Assembly: GCA_024227995.1 (NCBI GenBank)
Contig: CP100465.1
Location: 1,736,001-1,800,000 of the forward strand
Source of the DNA: Halomicrococcus gelatinilyticus
GTDB taxonomy: Archaea > Halobacteriota > Halobacteria > Halobacteriales > Haladaptataceae
Length of the DNA stretch: 64,000 nt
Direction: 5' to 3'
Shown: in pieces, positions 38,077-48,562 of the stretch
Numbering within the stretch: the first letter of the stretch is position 1
Layout of the letters: each line of letters starts with the position of its first letter
Translations under genes and position numbers: made by a program
The notes under the pieces: generated by a model
What the model was told of the DNA's origin: nothing
The model's input: only the letters and a program-made list of their open reading frames with translations
Databases searched by the model: none

Positions 38077-38526
38077 CTAGCTGATGTCGATGCTGTGGGA
38101 CTCCTCGCTCGTCTCCACCTTCGGCATCGTGACGGTCAGGACGCCGTTGTGGTACTCCGCGGCGACGCTCTCCTCGTCGACCGGCTCCGGCAGCGCGACC
38201 GAGCGGCTGACCGAGCGCTGACTGCGCTCGCGGCGGAGGTACTCGCCTTCCCCTTCCTCGGTCTCCGTCTCGCTCTCGGCGTCGATGTGGAGGTGGTCGT
38301 CGTGCAGTCGGACGTCGATGTCGTCTTTCTCGAAGCCCGGCAGGTCGGCGGTGACGACGTACTCGTCGCCGTGGTCGGCCAGGTCGAGCGACATCCCGTT
38401 CGTTCCGAGGTCGATTCCCAGCCCCTCCGAGGACTCGCCGAACTGCTGTTCGAAGTTCTCGAACTGCCGGCTCATCCGTTCGAACATCTCCTCGAGTTCG
38501 TCGAATGGGTTTCTACGTCGAGCCAT
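38077..38526 (-). CDS. hsp20: Hsp20 family small heat-shock protein
   Basis: 149 aa. Alpha-crystallin domain (about 45-145) with YVVTADLPGFEKDDIDV, ALPEPVDEESVAAEYHNGVLTV in pieces and the A-x-x-x-N-G-V-L signature. Holds unfolding proteins. A TATA-like TTTTTATG (about 38560-38568, minus) lies about 38 bases upstream. Confidence 0.94.
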   Translation of the reverse strand: MARRRNPFDELEEMFERMSRQFENFEQQFGESSEGLGIDLGTNGMSLDLADHGDEYVVTADLPGFEKDDIDVRLHDDHLHIDAESETETEEGEGEYLRRERSQRSVSRSVALPEPVDEESVAAEYHNGVLTVTMPKVETSEESHSIDIS

Positions 38527-38684
38527 GGTTCTCCCCGCCAACCTGTTGGACGCGACGGGTCATAAAAATTCGCGCCGGTCGAGATGTCACGCTCGGGAAC
38601 GGTGGGCTGCTGCCGTCGTCCTGCGACAGCGAGGACGTTGCGGCCGCGAGAACGCTTATCCTTCCGGCCGTCGCTCTGGTGAGC

Positions 38685-38903
38685 ATGAGCGACGACGAAC
38701 CCGGCGCGGTCAAGAAGGCCGCCCGGACCGTGACCCCGTACTACCGCGGGCGTCCCGACGCCGAGATGACGGTCATCGGCGTCCTCTACTTCCTGGGTCT
38801 CGTCATCCTGCTCGTTCCACTACTGCCGTTCATCGTCATCGTCTGGCTCATCTCGAAGCTGACGGGCGCGGTCGCACAGCGCGCGCCGACGGACGAGGAC
38901 TGA
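38685..38903 (+). CDS. Small single-helix membrane protein
   Basis: 72 aa. Acidic/basic N-terminus (MSDDEPGAVKKAARTV), a long hydrophobic stretch (about 30-58) and an acidic tail. A TATA-like CGCTTATCC at about 38653-38660 lies 28 bases before the ATG. Unknown function. Confidence 0.7.
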   Translation: MSDDEPGAVKKAARTVTPYYRGRPDAEMTVIGVLYFLGLVILLVPLLPFIVIVWLISKLTGAVAQRAPTDED

Positions 38904-38932
38904 AAAGGAAGGCTTCAGAGCGAGCGACCCGC

Positions 38933-39925
38933 TCAGTGCTGGGCGCCGACGAGGTCGAAGGGATAGCCGTTGTCGTTCTCGTCGGCGTGCTCGTAGACGA
39001 CGTGGGCGGCCGCGACGTCCTGGATGGCCAGGCCCGTGCTGTCGAAGACGGTGACGCCGTCGTCGTCGGTGCGCCCCTCGACGTCGCCGACGACGATGTC
39101 GCCGATCTCGCCGTAGATGTCGTCGTCCGTCATCGTGCCCTCGTGGTAGGGGACGTTGATCTCGCCGGAGTGGGTGGTCTGGGCGTGGTCGTCGATGACG
39201 ACCTTCGCGTCGAGCAGGAGTTCGTCCGCGAGTTCGTGCTTGCCCTCCGCGTCTGCGCCCATGGCGTTGACGTGCGTGTGCTCGCCGACGTCCGCGGCCG
39301 AGACGATGGGGTCCTCGACGGGCGTCACGGTCGAGAGGACGTCGCAGGACGCCGCCTCGCTGATGGTGCCGCCCCGGACGTCGAACTCGTCGTCGAAGTA
39401 GTCGACGAAGTCGGCGACGGCCGCCTCGTCGGGGTCGCTGACGACGACCTCCTCGATGGGGCGGATCTCCGAGATGGCCTCCAGTTGCGTGTACGACTGG
39501 ACGCCCGCGCCGACGATACCCATCGACGTGGCGTCCTCGACGGCGAGGTGGTCGGTGGCGACGGCGGCGGCCGCACCGGTGCGCTTCATCGTCAGCGCGG
39601 TGCCGTCCATGATGGCCAGCGGGATGGCCGTCTCGGGGTCGCTGTACACCATCGTCCCCATCACGGTCGGCAGGTCGAACTGCTCGGGGTTGTCGGGGTG
39701 GACGTTCACCCACTTGATGCCGGCGGCGTCCCAGTCGTCGGCTTCGAGGTAGGCGGGCATCGACCGGAAGTCGCCGTTGTACTGCGGCAGGTCGATGTAC
39801 GACTTCGCGGGCATCTGGGCGTCGCCGCGAGCGTACGCCGCGAACGCGTCCTCGATGGCCCGGATTACCTCCGGCATCTGGGTGTTGACGTCTACGTCGT
39901 CCTGGTTCAGCAGGAGCGTCTCCAT
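38933..39925 (-). CDS. Alanine dehydrogenase / ornithine cyclodeaminase family (mu-crystallin fold)
   Basis: 330 aa. NAD-binding domain with SMGIVGAGVQSYTQLEAI (about 131-148), and substrate-side blocks KWVNVHPDNPEQF and MDGTALTMKRTGAAAAVA. Archaeal members are NAD-dependent alanine dehydrogenases, others are ornithine cyclodeaminases; alanine is the better guess for this length and set of motifs. Single gene. Confidence 0.88.
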   Translation of the reverse strand: METLLLNQDDVDVNTQMPEVIRAIEDAFAAYARGDAQMPAKSYIDLPQYNGDFRSMPAYLEADDWDAAGIKWVNVHPDNPEQFDLPTVMGTMVYSDPETAIPLAIMDGTALTMKRTGAAAAVATDHLAVEDATSMGIVGAGVQSYTQLEAISEIRPIEEVVVSDPDEAAVADFVDYFDDEFDVRGGTISEAASCDVLSTVTPVEDPIVSAADVGEHTHVNAMGADAEGKHELADELLLDAKVVIDDHAQTTHSGEINVPYHEGTMTDDDIYGEIGDIVVGDVEGRTDDDGVTVFDSTGLAIQDVAAAHVVYEHADENDNGYPFDLVGAQH

Positions 39926-40293
39926 ACGTCTGGGATTCGCCCGCCTGCACTATAAAGTATCTAAAGTCCCCCGAATCACGCAGCGTTTGCCGGGCACTGA
40001 TATGTTCCGCTCGCCTGCGCGATGCGGGCGATGACGAAGCTGCTGCTGTCGGACGAAGCCGCCGCTGTCGGGTCGTCGGACGCGAAAGAAGAACCGAACT
40101 GGGCTCGGGAGCGATGCGTCGGGCGTCGGTGGGTGGCTGGGCTGCCGTGCAATCGCGGCAGGCAGTCGTACCGCGAGGGCGGAGCCCGAGCGGGCCAAGG
40201 AACCCCGGAGGGGGTGACGCGGTGTTTTTGGTGGAGCTTTTGCCAGCGCCGGAACGCGGCGAAGCCGCGTTCCAAGCGCAGCAAAAGGTCCGC
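39926..40293. repeat. Intergenic element with long hairpin downstream of the thermosome gene
   Basis: 368 bases without a credible gene. It ends in a hairpin (40237-40287) abutting the thermosome stop, and reads on minus as GCAAAAGCTCCACCAAAAA, a phrase I associate with dispersed haloarchaeal intergenic elements. Another stretch (40150-40200, GCCGTGCAATCGCGGCAGGC) is also an inverted repeat. Confidence 0.4.
40237..40287 (-). terminator. Stem-loop after the thermosome gene
   Basis: Inner stem of 10 bp (GGAACGCGGC / GCCGCGTTCC, loop GAA) and outer stem of 7 bp (CTTTTGC / GCAAAAG) with a small internal loop, starting 7 bases after the stop codon. Probably ends or stabilises the thermosome message. 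Confidence 0.5.
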
Positions 40294-41940
<1,647 letters not shown>

Positions 41941-41968
41941 AGTACAGTGTCGAGTATGATTGTGCTTC

Positions 41969-41978
41969 TATATAAAAG
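41969..41978 (-). promoter_or_regulatory. Thermosome promoter
   Basis: Minus-strand ACTTTTATATA with an upstream GAAGAAAA purine-rich BRE lies 30-38 bases before the ATG. This is a strong promoter, as expected for a chaperonin. Confidence 0.6.
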
Positions 41979-42116
41979 TTTTCTTCAGGGCGGTGGTCGG
42001 TGACGAGTAGCGGACGGAGCTCGGAGCGGAAAACCCGGCGACTGCGTTCGGGGAGACCGGATTTCGTGCGAATCTATAGCATGTTAAACTCTGCCGAACT
42101 GGTTGGCCGGCCGAGG

Positions 42117-42200
42117 TTTTAAATAGAATAGTGGTGCGGTTCGGCTGCACGTCGCGTCGAGCATCGGAGACCGACGTCGCCGGCGCGTCGAGGACCGAAC
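42117..42200 (+). ncRNA. Candidate small RNA at the 3' end of pheA
   Basis: A textbook TATA box TTTTAAATA (42117-42125) is followed by nested inverted repeats: GTTCGG/CCGAAC (42139-42144 with 42195-42200) enclosing ACGTCG/CGACGT (42149-42154 with 42172-42177). No reading frame follows on plus. The box is nearly symmetric, so a minus-strand transcript toward the thermosome is also possible; the folded part could simply be the pheA terminator. Confidence 0.3.
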
Positions 42201-42201
42201 T

Positions 42202-43017
42202 TCAGCCCGAGTCGGAGAACATGACGTGTTCCGTGTCGTAGGAGCCGAGCCGGCGGACCCAGCCGTTCTCGGCGATCTCCTCGACGACCTCGACGGCCTC
42301 CCTGGCGCGGTCCTCGTACAGCCCCGCCTCGAGGTCGACGTGGAAGACGTAGTCGCCGAGTCGCTCGCCGCTGGGTCGCGACTCCAGGCGCGTCAGGTTC
42401 ACGGCGCGGTCGGCGAACGGTTCGAGCAGTTCCAGCAGCAGGCCGGGGTAGTTCGCGTTCGGGTAGATGACGAGCGAGGACTTCCCGCCGGCCTCCGTGC
42501 GCTCCTCGGCCGGCGCGAGGACGAAGAAGCGCGTCTCGTTCGAGTTGCGGTCCTGGATGTCCTCGGCGAGCACCGTCAACACCTCCGCGCTGTCGGGGTG
42601 GGCGATGGCGGCGACCGAGGGGTCCTCCCGCGCCCGCTCGACCCCGCGGGCGGTGCTCGCGACCGCCTCGCTGTCGACGTCGGGGTACTCGTCTTCGAGG
42701 TACGACCGGCACTGCGCGAGCGCCTGCGCGTGGCTGGCGACGACGTCGAAGTCCGCCGACTGGGCCATCAGCGCGTGCCGGATGGGCGTCACGAGCTCCC
42801 TGACGACCGCAACGTCGTGTTCGGTGAGCGCGTCCAGCGTCTCGGTGACGCTGCCCTCGATGCTGTTCTCGATGGGGACGACCCCGCGCTGGAACTCGCC
42901 GTCCACGACCGCCTCGACGATGGCCGTGACCGACTCGCGGAACGCTACCTCGTCGGCGACCGAGCTGGCGGCGCGGTGCGAGTAGGTCCCCGCCGGCCCG
43001 AGCGTGACTGCTTTCAT
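42202..43017 (-). CDS. pheA: Prephenate dehydratase
   Basis: 271 aa. Makes phenylpyruvate for phenylalanine. PDT domain (about 1-180) with GPAGTYSHRAA, PIENSIEG and the catalytic NETRFFVLA. C-terminal ACT domain (about 190-265) with the feedback-binding ESRPSGE. No chorismate mutase domain. Single gene. Confidence 0.96.
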   Translation of the reverse strand: MKAVTLGPAGTYSHRAASSVADEVAFRESVTAIVEAVVDGEFQRGVVPIENSIEGSVTETLDALTEHDVAVVRELVTPIRHALMAQSADFDVVASHAQALAQCRSYLEDEYPDVDSEAVASTARGVERAREDPSVAAIAHPDSAEVLTVLAEDIQDRNSNETRFFVLAPAEERTEAGGKSSLVIYPNANYPGLLLELLEPFADRAVNLTRLESRPSGERLGDYVFHVDLEAGLYEDRAREAVEVVEEIAENGWVRRLGSYDTEHVMFSDSG

Positions 43018-43140
43018 CTGCTCGTTCCTTCCACAGTGGTCGTGAAAAGACCGTCGGGTGTGACAGATATGGCTGCCCGGGAGTACGTGGCAGCCAAACT
43101 ACAGAAAAGCGGCCGCGAGTCAGCGGTTCAGCACGCGCGC

Positions 43141-44565
43141 CTATCGGTTCAGCGTGTGGATGGCGTGGCCGAGCGCGTTCTCGGCGGACTCCATGACCGC
43201 CTCCGACAGCGTCGGATGGGTGTGGACCGTGGCGGCCACGTCCTCCAGCGTCGCGCCCATCTCGATGGCCAGACCGAGTTCGGCGACGAGTTCGGACGCC
43301 TCGGGGCCGACGATCTGCGCGCCGAGCAGGAAGCCGCTGGGCTCGTCGGCGACGACGCGCACGAAGCCCTCGGCGTGGCCGGTGGTGAGCGCGCGGCCGC
43401 TCGCCTGGAACGGGAACTGGCCGACCGTCGGCTCGAATCCCTGCTCCTCGGCTTCCGCCTCGGTCATGCCGACCGTCCCGATCTCCGGTTCGGTGAACAC
43501 GGCGGCGGGCATGGCCTGGTAGTCGATGGCCGCGGGCTCGCCCGCGATGACCTCTGCGGCGACCTGCCCCTCCGTGCTCGCCTTGTGCGCGAGCATCGGC
43601 TCGCCGGCCACGTCGCCGATGGCGTAGATGTGGTCGACCTCGGTGCGCGCGCGGTCGTCGGTCTCGATGAAGCCGGCGTCGTCGGTCTCGATGCCGGCGT
43701 TCTCCAGTTTGAGCGTGTCCGTGACGGGCTCGCGGCCGACCGCCACGAGCACCTTCTCCGCGCCGAACTCCGAGACCTCGCCGTCCTCGTTCTCGGTCGT
43801 GACGGTGATGCCGCGGCCGGCCTCCTCCCAGCCCTGCGCGGCCTCGCCGAAGTGGAAGTCGACGCCCAGTTCCTCGGCCTTCTGCTTCACCGGGCGGGCG
43901 AGGTCGTCCTCGTAGCCCGGCAGCACGGAGTCGAGCATCTCGACGACGGTGACGTCCGTGCCGAGCTTGGCGAACACGCCCGCCAGCTCCATGCCGATGT
44001 AGCCCGCGCCGACGATGACGAGGCTCTCGGGCGCCTCCTCGAGCGCGAGCGCCTGCCGCGAGTTCAGCACGGGGTCGTCGCCGAAGTCGAAGCCCGGCAC
44101 CTGGATGGGCCGGGAGCCCGTGGCGACGATGGCGTGCTCGAACTCGACCGTCTCCGCGCCCTGGCCCTCGCCGCCGTGGACGACGCGCGCGGAGTTCTCG
44201 TCGGCGAACTCGGCGCGGCCCTCCATCAGCGTCACGCCGTTGGCCTTGCAGAGCTTCTCGACGCCGCCGGTGAGCTGGTCGACGACGCCGTCCTTCCACT
44301 CGACCATCTCCGCGACGTTCACGTCGAGCTTCGTGTAGATGCCCATCTCCTCCGCGTTGTTCGCGTCGTGGGCTAGCCCGGTCGCGGTTATCATCGCCTT
44401 CGAGGGGATGCAGCCGTAGTTCAGGCAGGTCCCGCCGTAGGCGTCCTTTTCCACCAGCGTCACGTCCAGGTCGAGCTGACCCGCGCGGATGGCGGCGACG
44501 TAGCCGCCCGGTCCCGCGCCGACGACCAGCACGTCCGTTCCAGTTGATATGTCTCCGACGACCAT
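43141..44565 (-). CDS. lpdA: Dihydrolipoyl dehydrogenase (E3)
   Basis: 474 aa. FAD site VVGAGPGGYVAAIRAGQ, redox disulfide GGTCLNYGCIPSK (about 45-57), NAD site VIVGAGYIGMELAGVFA and the catalytic HTHPTLSEAV near the C-terminus. Reoxidises lipoamide of the 2-oxoacid dehydrogenase complex. Last gene of the E1a-E1b-E2-E3 operon, one base after E2. Confidence 0.97.
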   Translation of the reverse strand: MVVGDISTGTDVLVVGAGPGGYVAAIRAGQLDLDVTLVEKDAYGGTCLNYGCIPSKAMITATGLAHDANNAEEMGIYTKLDVNVAEMVEWKDGVVDQLTGGVEKLCKANGVTLMEGRAEFADENSARVVHGGEGQGAETVEFEHAIVATGSRPIQVPGFDFGDDPVLNSRQALALEEAPESLVIVGAGYIGMELAGVFAKLGTDVTVVEMLDSVLPGYEDDLARPVKQKAEELGVDFHFGEAAQGWEEAGRGITVTTENEDGEVSEFGAEKVLVAVGREPVTDTLKLENAGIETDDAGFIETDDRARTEVDHIYAIGDVAGEPMLAHKASTEGQVAAEVIAGEPAAIDYQAMPAAVFTEPEIGTVGMTEAEAEEQGFEPTVGQFPFQASGRALTTGHAEGFVRVVADEPSGFLLGAQIVGPEASELVAELGLAIEMGATLEDVAATVHTHPTLSEAVMESAENALGHAIHTLNR

Positions 44566-44566
44566 G

Positions 44567-46123
44567 TTATTCGAGTAGCAGCAGCTTCGGTTCGTTCAGG
44601 TACTTCAGCACCGTGTTGGCGAACTCGGCGGCGACCGCGCCGTCGATGACGCGGTGGTCGATGGACAGCGAGATGGGGAGCGTGTAGCGCGCCTCCACCT
44701 CGCCGTCGACCACTGTCGGCCGCTGTTTCAGTTCGCCCAGACCGAGGATGGCGACCTCGGGGTAGTTGATGATGGGCGTGGCGTACTCGCCGCCGATGGC
44801 GCCGAAGTTCGTGATGGAGAAGGTCCCGCCCTGCATCTCGTCGACGGCGATGGTGCGGTCGCGTGCCTTCTGGACCTTCTCGTTCATCTCCGAGGCGACC
44901 TGGAGCATGTCCTTCTGGTCGACGTCGTCGACGACGGGCACCATCAGTCCGTGGTCGGTGCCGACCGCGACGCCGATGTTGTAGTAGTTCTTGAGGACGA
45001 TCTCCTCGTTCTCCTCGTCGAGCGTGGAGTTGAGGTAGGGGAACTCCTTCAGCGCCGCCACGATGGCCTTCATGATGAAGGGCATGTAGGTGAGGTGGAT
45101 GCCGCGCTCCTCGGCGACCGCCTTCAGCTCCTCTCGCGTCTCCACCAGCTTCGTCACGTCGATGGTGTCGTGGTGGGTGACGTGCGGCGCGGTGTACTTC
45201 GACTGCTCCATCTGCTCGCCGATGGTCTTGCGGATGCCCTTGTAGGGGACCCGCTCCTCGCGCGGGCCGGTCTCGCCCGTCGCGACCGCCGCGGCGTCGG
45301 CCTGCTGGGCCGCCTGCTGCGCTTCGGCGTACTCCATCACGGCCTCGGGCGTGACGAACGCCTCGCCGTCGCGCTGTTCGACCGCCGGCACGGCGTCGAG
45401 GTCGACGCCCTCCTCCTCGGCGAGGCGTCGGGTCGCGGGCGCGGCCAGCGTGCGGTCGCGGTCGGCGGGCTCGACCGACGACGTGTCCGGGCCGCTGTTG
45501 GCGCCACCGCCCAGCGGTTCGACCGGCTCCTCCCCGGTCTCCGGTTCCGTCGACTCGACGTCGGGGCCGCTGTTGGCACCGCCGCCGGTCGGCTCGATCG
45601 GCTCCTCGTCTTCCTCGGCCGCGGCGCGCACGTCGCGCTCGGTCACGCGACCGCTCGGGCCGGTGCCCTCGACCGCGGCGATGTCGACGCCGAGTTCGCG
45701 GGCGACGCGCCGAGCGCTCGGCGCGGCGAACACGCGCCCCTCGGGCGTCTCCGTCTCCTCGCTGGCCTCGGCTTCGCCGGACACTTCCGGCTCCTCGGCG
45801 ACCGCCTCCTGGGACTCGGTCGGCTCGTCGCTCCCGGCGCTCTCGGTCTCCGCCGTGTCCGCCGTTTCGGACAGTTCGTCCTCACCCTCGACGTTGAAGG
45901 TGATGATGACGTCGCCGACGGGGACGACCTCGCCCTCCTCGGCGAGCAGTTCGCGGACGGTACCGTTGACCGGCGAGGGAACCTCGACGATGGCCTTGTC
46001 CGTCTCGACCTCGGCGACGGGCTGGTCCTCGCTGACCTCGTCGCCGGGTTCGACCTGCCAGCTGACGAGTTCGCCCTCGGCGACGCCCTCGCCGACGTCG
46101 GGAAGCTTGAACTCTCGTACCAT
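44567..46123 (-). CDS. pdhC: Dihydrolipoamide acyltransferase (E2) with two subunit-binding domains
   Basis: 518 aa. Lipoyl domain at 1-80 with lipoyl Lys43 in ETDKAIVEV. Acidic linker at 81-130. First peripheral subunit-binding domain about 132-168 (FAAPSARRVAREL, GPSGRVTERDV). Duplicated linker EEPxEPxGGGANSGPD at 173-188 and 198-213. Second binding-like domain about 226-265 (LAAPATRRLAEEEGVDLDA). Catalytic domain about 285-518 with SIDHRVIDGA. It forms the core of the complex. The second binding domain lacks the usual GxxGR block (AVEQRDGEAF instead). Confidence 0.96.
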   Translation of the reverse strand: MVREFKLPDVGEGVAEGELVSWQVEPGDEVSEDQPVAEVETDKAIVEVPSPVNGTVRELLAEEGEVVPVGDVIITFNVEGEDELSETADTAETESAGSDEPTESQEAVAEEPEVSGEAEASEETETPEGRVFAAPSARRVARELGVDIAAVEGTGPSGRVTERDVRAAAEEDEEPIEPTGGGANSGPDVESTEPETGEEPVEPLGGGANSGPDTSSVEPADRDRTLAAPATRRLAEEEGVDLDAVPAVEQRDGEAFVTPEAVMEYAEAQQAAQQADAAAVATGETGPREERVPYKGIRKTIGEQMEQSKYTAPHVTHHDTIDVTKLVETREELKAVAEERGIHLTYMPFIMKAIVAALKEFPYLNSTLDEENEEIVLKNYYNIGVAVGTDHGLMVPVVDDVDQKDMLQVASEMNEKVQKARDRTIAVDEMQGGTFSITNFGAIGGEYATPIINYPEVAILGLGELKQRPTVVDGEVEARYTLPISLSIDHRVIDGAVAAEFANTVLKYLNEPKLLLLE

Positions 46124-46124
46124 G

Positions 46125-47126
46125 TCAGAATCCCACCGCGTCGCGGATGCCTTCCTTGATGCGAGCCGGTTCGGGCAGGTAGTAGTCCTCGAGGCTGTAC
46201 AGCGGGAACGGCGTGTCGAAGCCGGTGATGCGCTCGACGGGCGCCTCCTGGTACAGCAGTGCCTCCTCCTGGATGGTCGCGGCGATCTCGCCGGCGAGGC
46301 CGCCGGTCTTCGGTGCCTCGTGGACGACCGCCGCGCGGCCGGTCTTCTTGAACGACTCGACGATGGTCTCGTCGTCGAGCGGCGAGACGGTCCGGAGGTC
46401 GACGACCTCGACGTCGATCTCGCCTTCGAGGTCCTCGGCGGCCTCCATCGTCGGGCGCACCATCGCGCCCCACGTGAACACCGAGATGTCCGACCCTTCG
46501 CTGCGGACCTTGGCCTCGCCGATGGGGACCTCGTAGGACTCCTCGGGAACCTCCTCGCGGAACGCGCGGTAGATGAGCTTCGGTTCGAGGAAGATGACCG
46601 GGTCGGGGTCGCGGATGGCGCTGGTGAGCAGTCCCTTCGTGTCGTAGGGCGTGCTCGGCATGACCACCTTCAGCCCGGGCTGGTGGGCGTACATCGCCTC
46701 CATCGACTCGGAGTGGTGCTCGGGCGCGCGGATGCCGCCGCCGTACGGCGCGCGGACGACCATCGGGCAGGTGAACCGCCCGCGGCTCCGGGTGCGCAGC
46801 CGGGCCGCGTGGGAGACGATCTGGTCGTACGCCGGGTACATGAACCCGGAGAACTGCATCTCGGGGACGGGCTTGAGGCCGTAGGCCGCCATCCCGATGG
46901 CGGTCCCGACGATGCCGGACTCGGCGAGCGGCGTGTCGATGACGCGGTCCTCGCCGAACTCCTCGTAGAGGCCCTCGGTGGCGCGGAAGACGCCGCCGTT
47001 CTTGCCGACGTCCTCGCCCATGACGACGACGTCCTCGTCCTGCTTCATCTCGGTGTACAGTCCGTCGCGAACCGCCTGAACGAGCGTGAGATTCTCCGTT
47101 TCCTGCGTGGTTTCAGCCTGACTCAT
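46125..47126 (-). CDS. pdhB: 2-oxoacid dehydrogenase E1 component, beta subunit
   Basis: 333 aa. Transketolase-like pyrimidine domain (GEDVGKNGGVFRATEGL, DTPLAESGIVGTAIGMA) and C-terminal domain (DLRTVSPLDDETIVES). With E1 alpha it decarboxylates a 2-oxoacid and acylates lipoamide. The substrate could be pyruvate or branched-chain 2-oxoacids; haloarchaea oxidise pyruvate mainly by ferredoxin oxidoreductase, so a branched-chain role is plausible. Tightly packed with neighbours. Confidence 0.95.
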   Translation of the reverse strand: MSQAETTQETENLTLVQAVRDGLYTEMKQDEDVVVMGEDVGKNGGVFRATEGLYEEFGEDRVIDTPLAESGIVGTAIGMAAYGLKPVPEMQFSGFMYPAYDQIVSHAARLRTRSRGRFTCPMVVRAPYGGGIRAPEHHSESMEAMYAHQPGLKVVMPSTPYDTKGLLTSAIRDPDPVIFLEPKLIYRAFREEVPEESYEVPIGEAKVRSEGSDISVFTWGAMVRPTMEAAEDLEGEIDVEVVDLRTVSPLDDETIVESFKKTGRAAVVHEAPKTGGLAGEIAATIQEEALLYQEAPVERITGFDTPFPLYSLEDYYLPEPARIKEGIRDAVGF

Positions 47127-47129
47127 TGG

Positions 47130-48251
47130 TTAGTCCTCCAGAAGTGCTTCGTCGCCGTACTGCTCTCGGATCCGCTCGAACCACTCGAGCTGTTCCTCGA
47201 GGCGCTTGGGCATGCCCTCGTAGACGCTCGCGAACATCTCCTCGGGCTCGGGGCGTTCGACGGCCTCCGCCGCGTCGATGGCGTCGGCGACGCGCTGTTC
47301 GACCTCGTTGCCGATGGCTTCGACGCCCTCGTCGTCGAGCCGGCCCGTGTTCCGGAGGAACGACTCCAGGCGCGGGATGGGGTCCTTCTGCTTCCAGCGC
47401 TCGACCTCCTCCTCCTCGCGGTAGACGGACGGGTCGTCGGCCGTCGTGTGCGCGCCGAAGCGGTACTGGACCGCCTCGATGAGCGTCGGGCGCAGTTCGT
47501 CGTCGCCCGGGTTCTTCGCCTTCTCGACGGCGTCGCGGGTCACCTTGTACACCGCGAGCGGGTCCATGCCGTCGACCTGGACGCCCTCGAAGCCGTACGC
47601 CTGGGCCTTCTGGGCGATGGTCTCGCTGGCCGTCTGGCGCTCCCGCGGTACGGAGATCGCCCACTGGTTGTTGTTGCAGAAGAACACCGACGGGGTGTCG
47701 AACACGCCGGCGAAGTTGAGTCCCTCGTGGAAGTCGCCCTCGCTGGTCGCGCCGTCGCCGAAGTAACAGAGGAATGCGTTCTCCTCTCCCTTCAGCTTCG
47801 ACGCCCACGCCGCCCCCGTCGTGTGGGGGATCTGGGTGGCGATGGGCACCGCGACGGTGAAGATGTTGGCGTCGTCCGGGATGGCGTTGCCCTCCTCGTG
47901 GCCCATCCAGTACAGCAGCGTCTGCTTCAGCGAGAGGCCGCGGACGACCGCCGCCGCGTGCTCGCGGTAGCTGGGGAACATCCAGTCGTCGTCGTCCAGG
48001 GCGTAGACGCTGCCTACCTGGGCGCCCTCCTGGCCCGACAGCGGCGGGTACGTCCCCATCCGGCCCTGGCGCTGCAGGCTGACCGCCCGCTCGTCGAAGT
48101 GGCGGGCCAGCCGCATGTCCCTGTACATCTCCACGAGTTCCTCGTCGGAGAGGTCCGGGACCTCCGCATCGTCCAGCACCGAACCGTCCTCGTCGAGTAC
48201 CTGTACGCGTTCACGGGGGTCTTGGTGTACGATGCTCACGGTCGAACCCAT
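47130..48251 (-). CDS. pdhA: 2-oxoacid dehydrogenase E1 component, alpha subunit
   Basis: 373 aa. ThDP-binding region with [20 protein letters not shown] and [11 protein letters not shown], and FPSYREHAA for substrate. ATG 48251 is chosen since the frame upstream starts only at a TTG. First gene of the operon. TATA box CCTATAACC (about 48281-48289, minus) lies 30-38 bases upstream. Confidence 0.95.
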   Translation of the reverse strand: MGSTVSIVHQDPRERVQVLDEDGSVLDDAEVPDLSDEELVEMYRDMRLARHFDERAVSLQRQGRMGTYPPLSGQEGAQVGSVYALDDDDWMFPSYREHAAAVVRGLSLKQTLLYWMGHEEGNAIPDDANIFTVAVPIATQIPHTTGAAWASKLKGEENAFLCYFGDGATSEGDFHEGLNFAGVFDTPSVFFCNNNQWAISVPRERQTASETIAQKAQAYGFEGVQVDGMDPLAVYKVTRDAVEKAKNPGDDELRPTLIEAVQYRFGAHTTADDPSVYREEEEVERWKQKDPIPRLESFLRNTGRLDDEGVEAIGNEVEQRVADAIDAAEAVERPEPEEMFASVYEGMPKRLEEQLEWFERIREQYGDEALLED

Positions 48252-48280
48252 CCTGACATGTATAGGCAATCTCTGCCTCT

Positions 48281-48317
48281 GGTTATAGGGTTTTCGTAAT
48301 TAACTTCCCATAGGGAA
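48281..48317 (-). promoter_or_regulatory. Promoter and candidate operator of the 2-oxoacid dehydrogenase operon
   Basis: Minus-strand TATA box CCTATAACC at 48281-48289. About 20 bases further upstream TTCCC-ATA-GGGAA (48305-48317) is a short perfect inverted repeat of the kind bound by dimeric regulators. Confidence 0.4.
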
Positions 48318-48480
48318 CTGCTGTCGCTGGATTTTACCTGGTTTGTATTTTGTACGCTCACAGAAATTCAGTGTTTAAACTTCGGTGCCCGTATCGGCCC
48401 TGGAACTGTCGGTGCGTTCTCACCGTACAACGCTCAGGGCGTTCCTTTCGGTTCACGTTGGCGTGACGAAACTATCGTGC

Positions 48481-48562
48481 GCTCCCCGCTCGCTCAGTCC
48501 GAGGCAACTGCGTTGCCCGCGGCTCGCGGGTCGCTGTGCTCCCCGCTCGCTCAGTCCGAGGC
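48481..48562. repeat. 25-bp direct repeat at the 3' end of lipA
   Basis: GCTCCCCGCTCGCTCAGTCC plus GAGGC occurs at 48481-48505 and again at 48538-48562, where it includes the last codons of lipA. Period 57. The repeat copies the gene's terminal codons into the spacer. Confidence 0.85.

Noticed and set aside
39976-40284. A 102-codon minus frame after the thermosome gene
   Set aside because: It runs through the hairpin element, has biased Arg/Pro/Ser composition and no start signal.
45351-48299. A 982-codon open frame on plus across the E2, E1 beta and E1 alpha genes
   Set aside because: It spans three recognised genes on the other strand, and its composition has no domain-like features.
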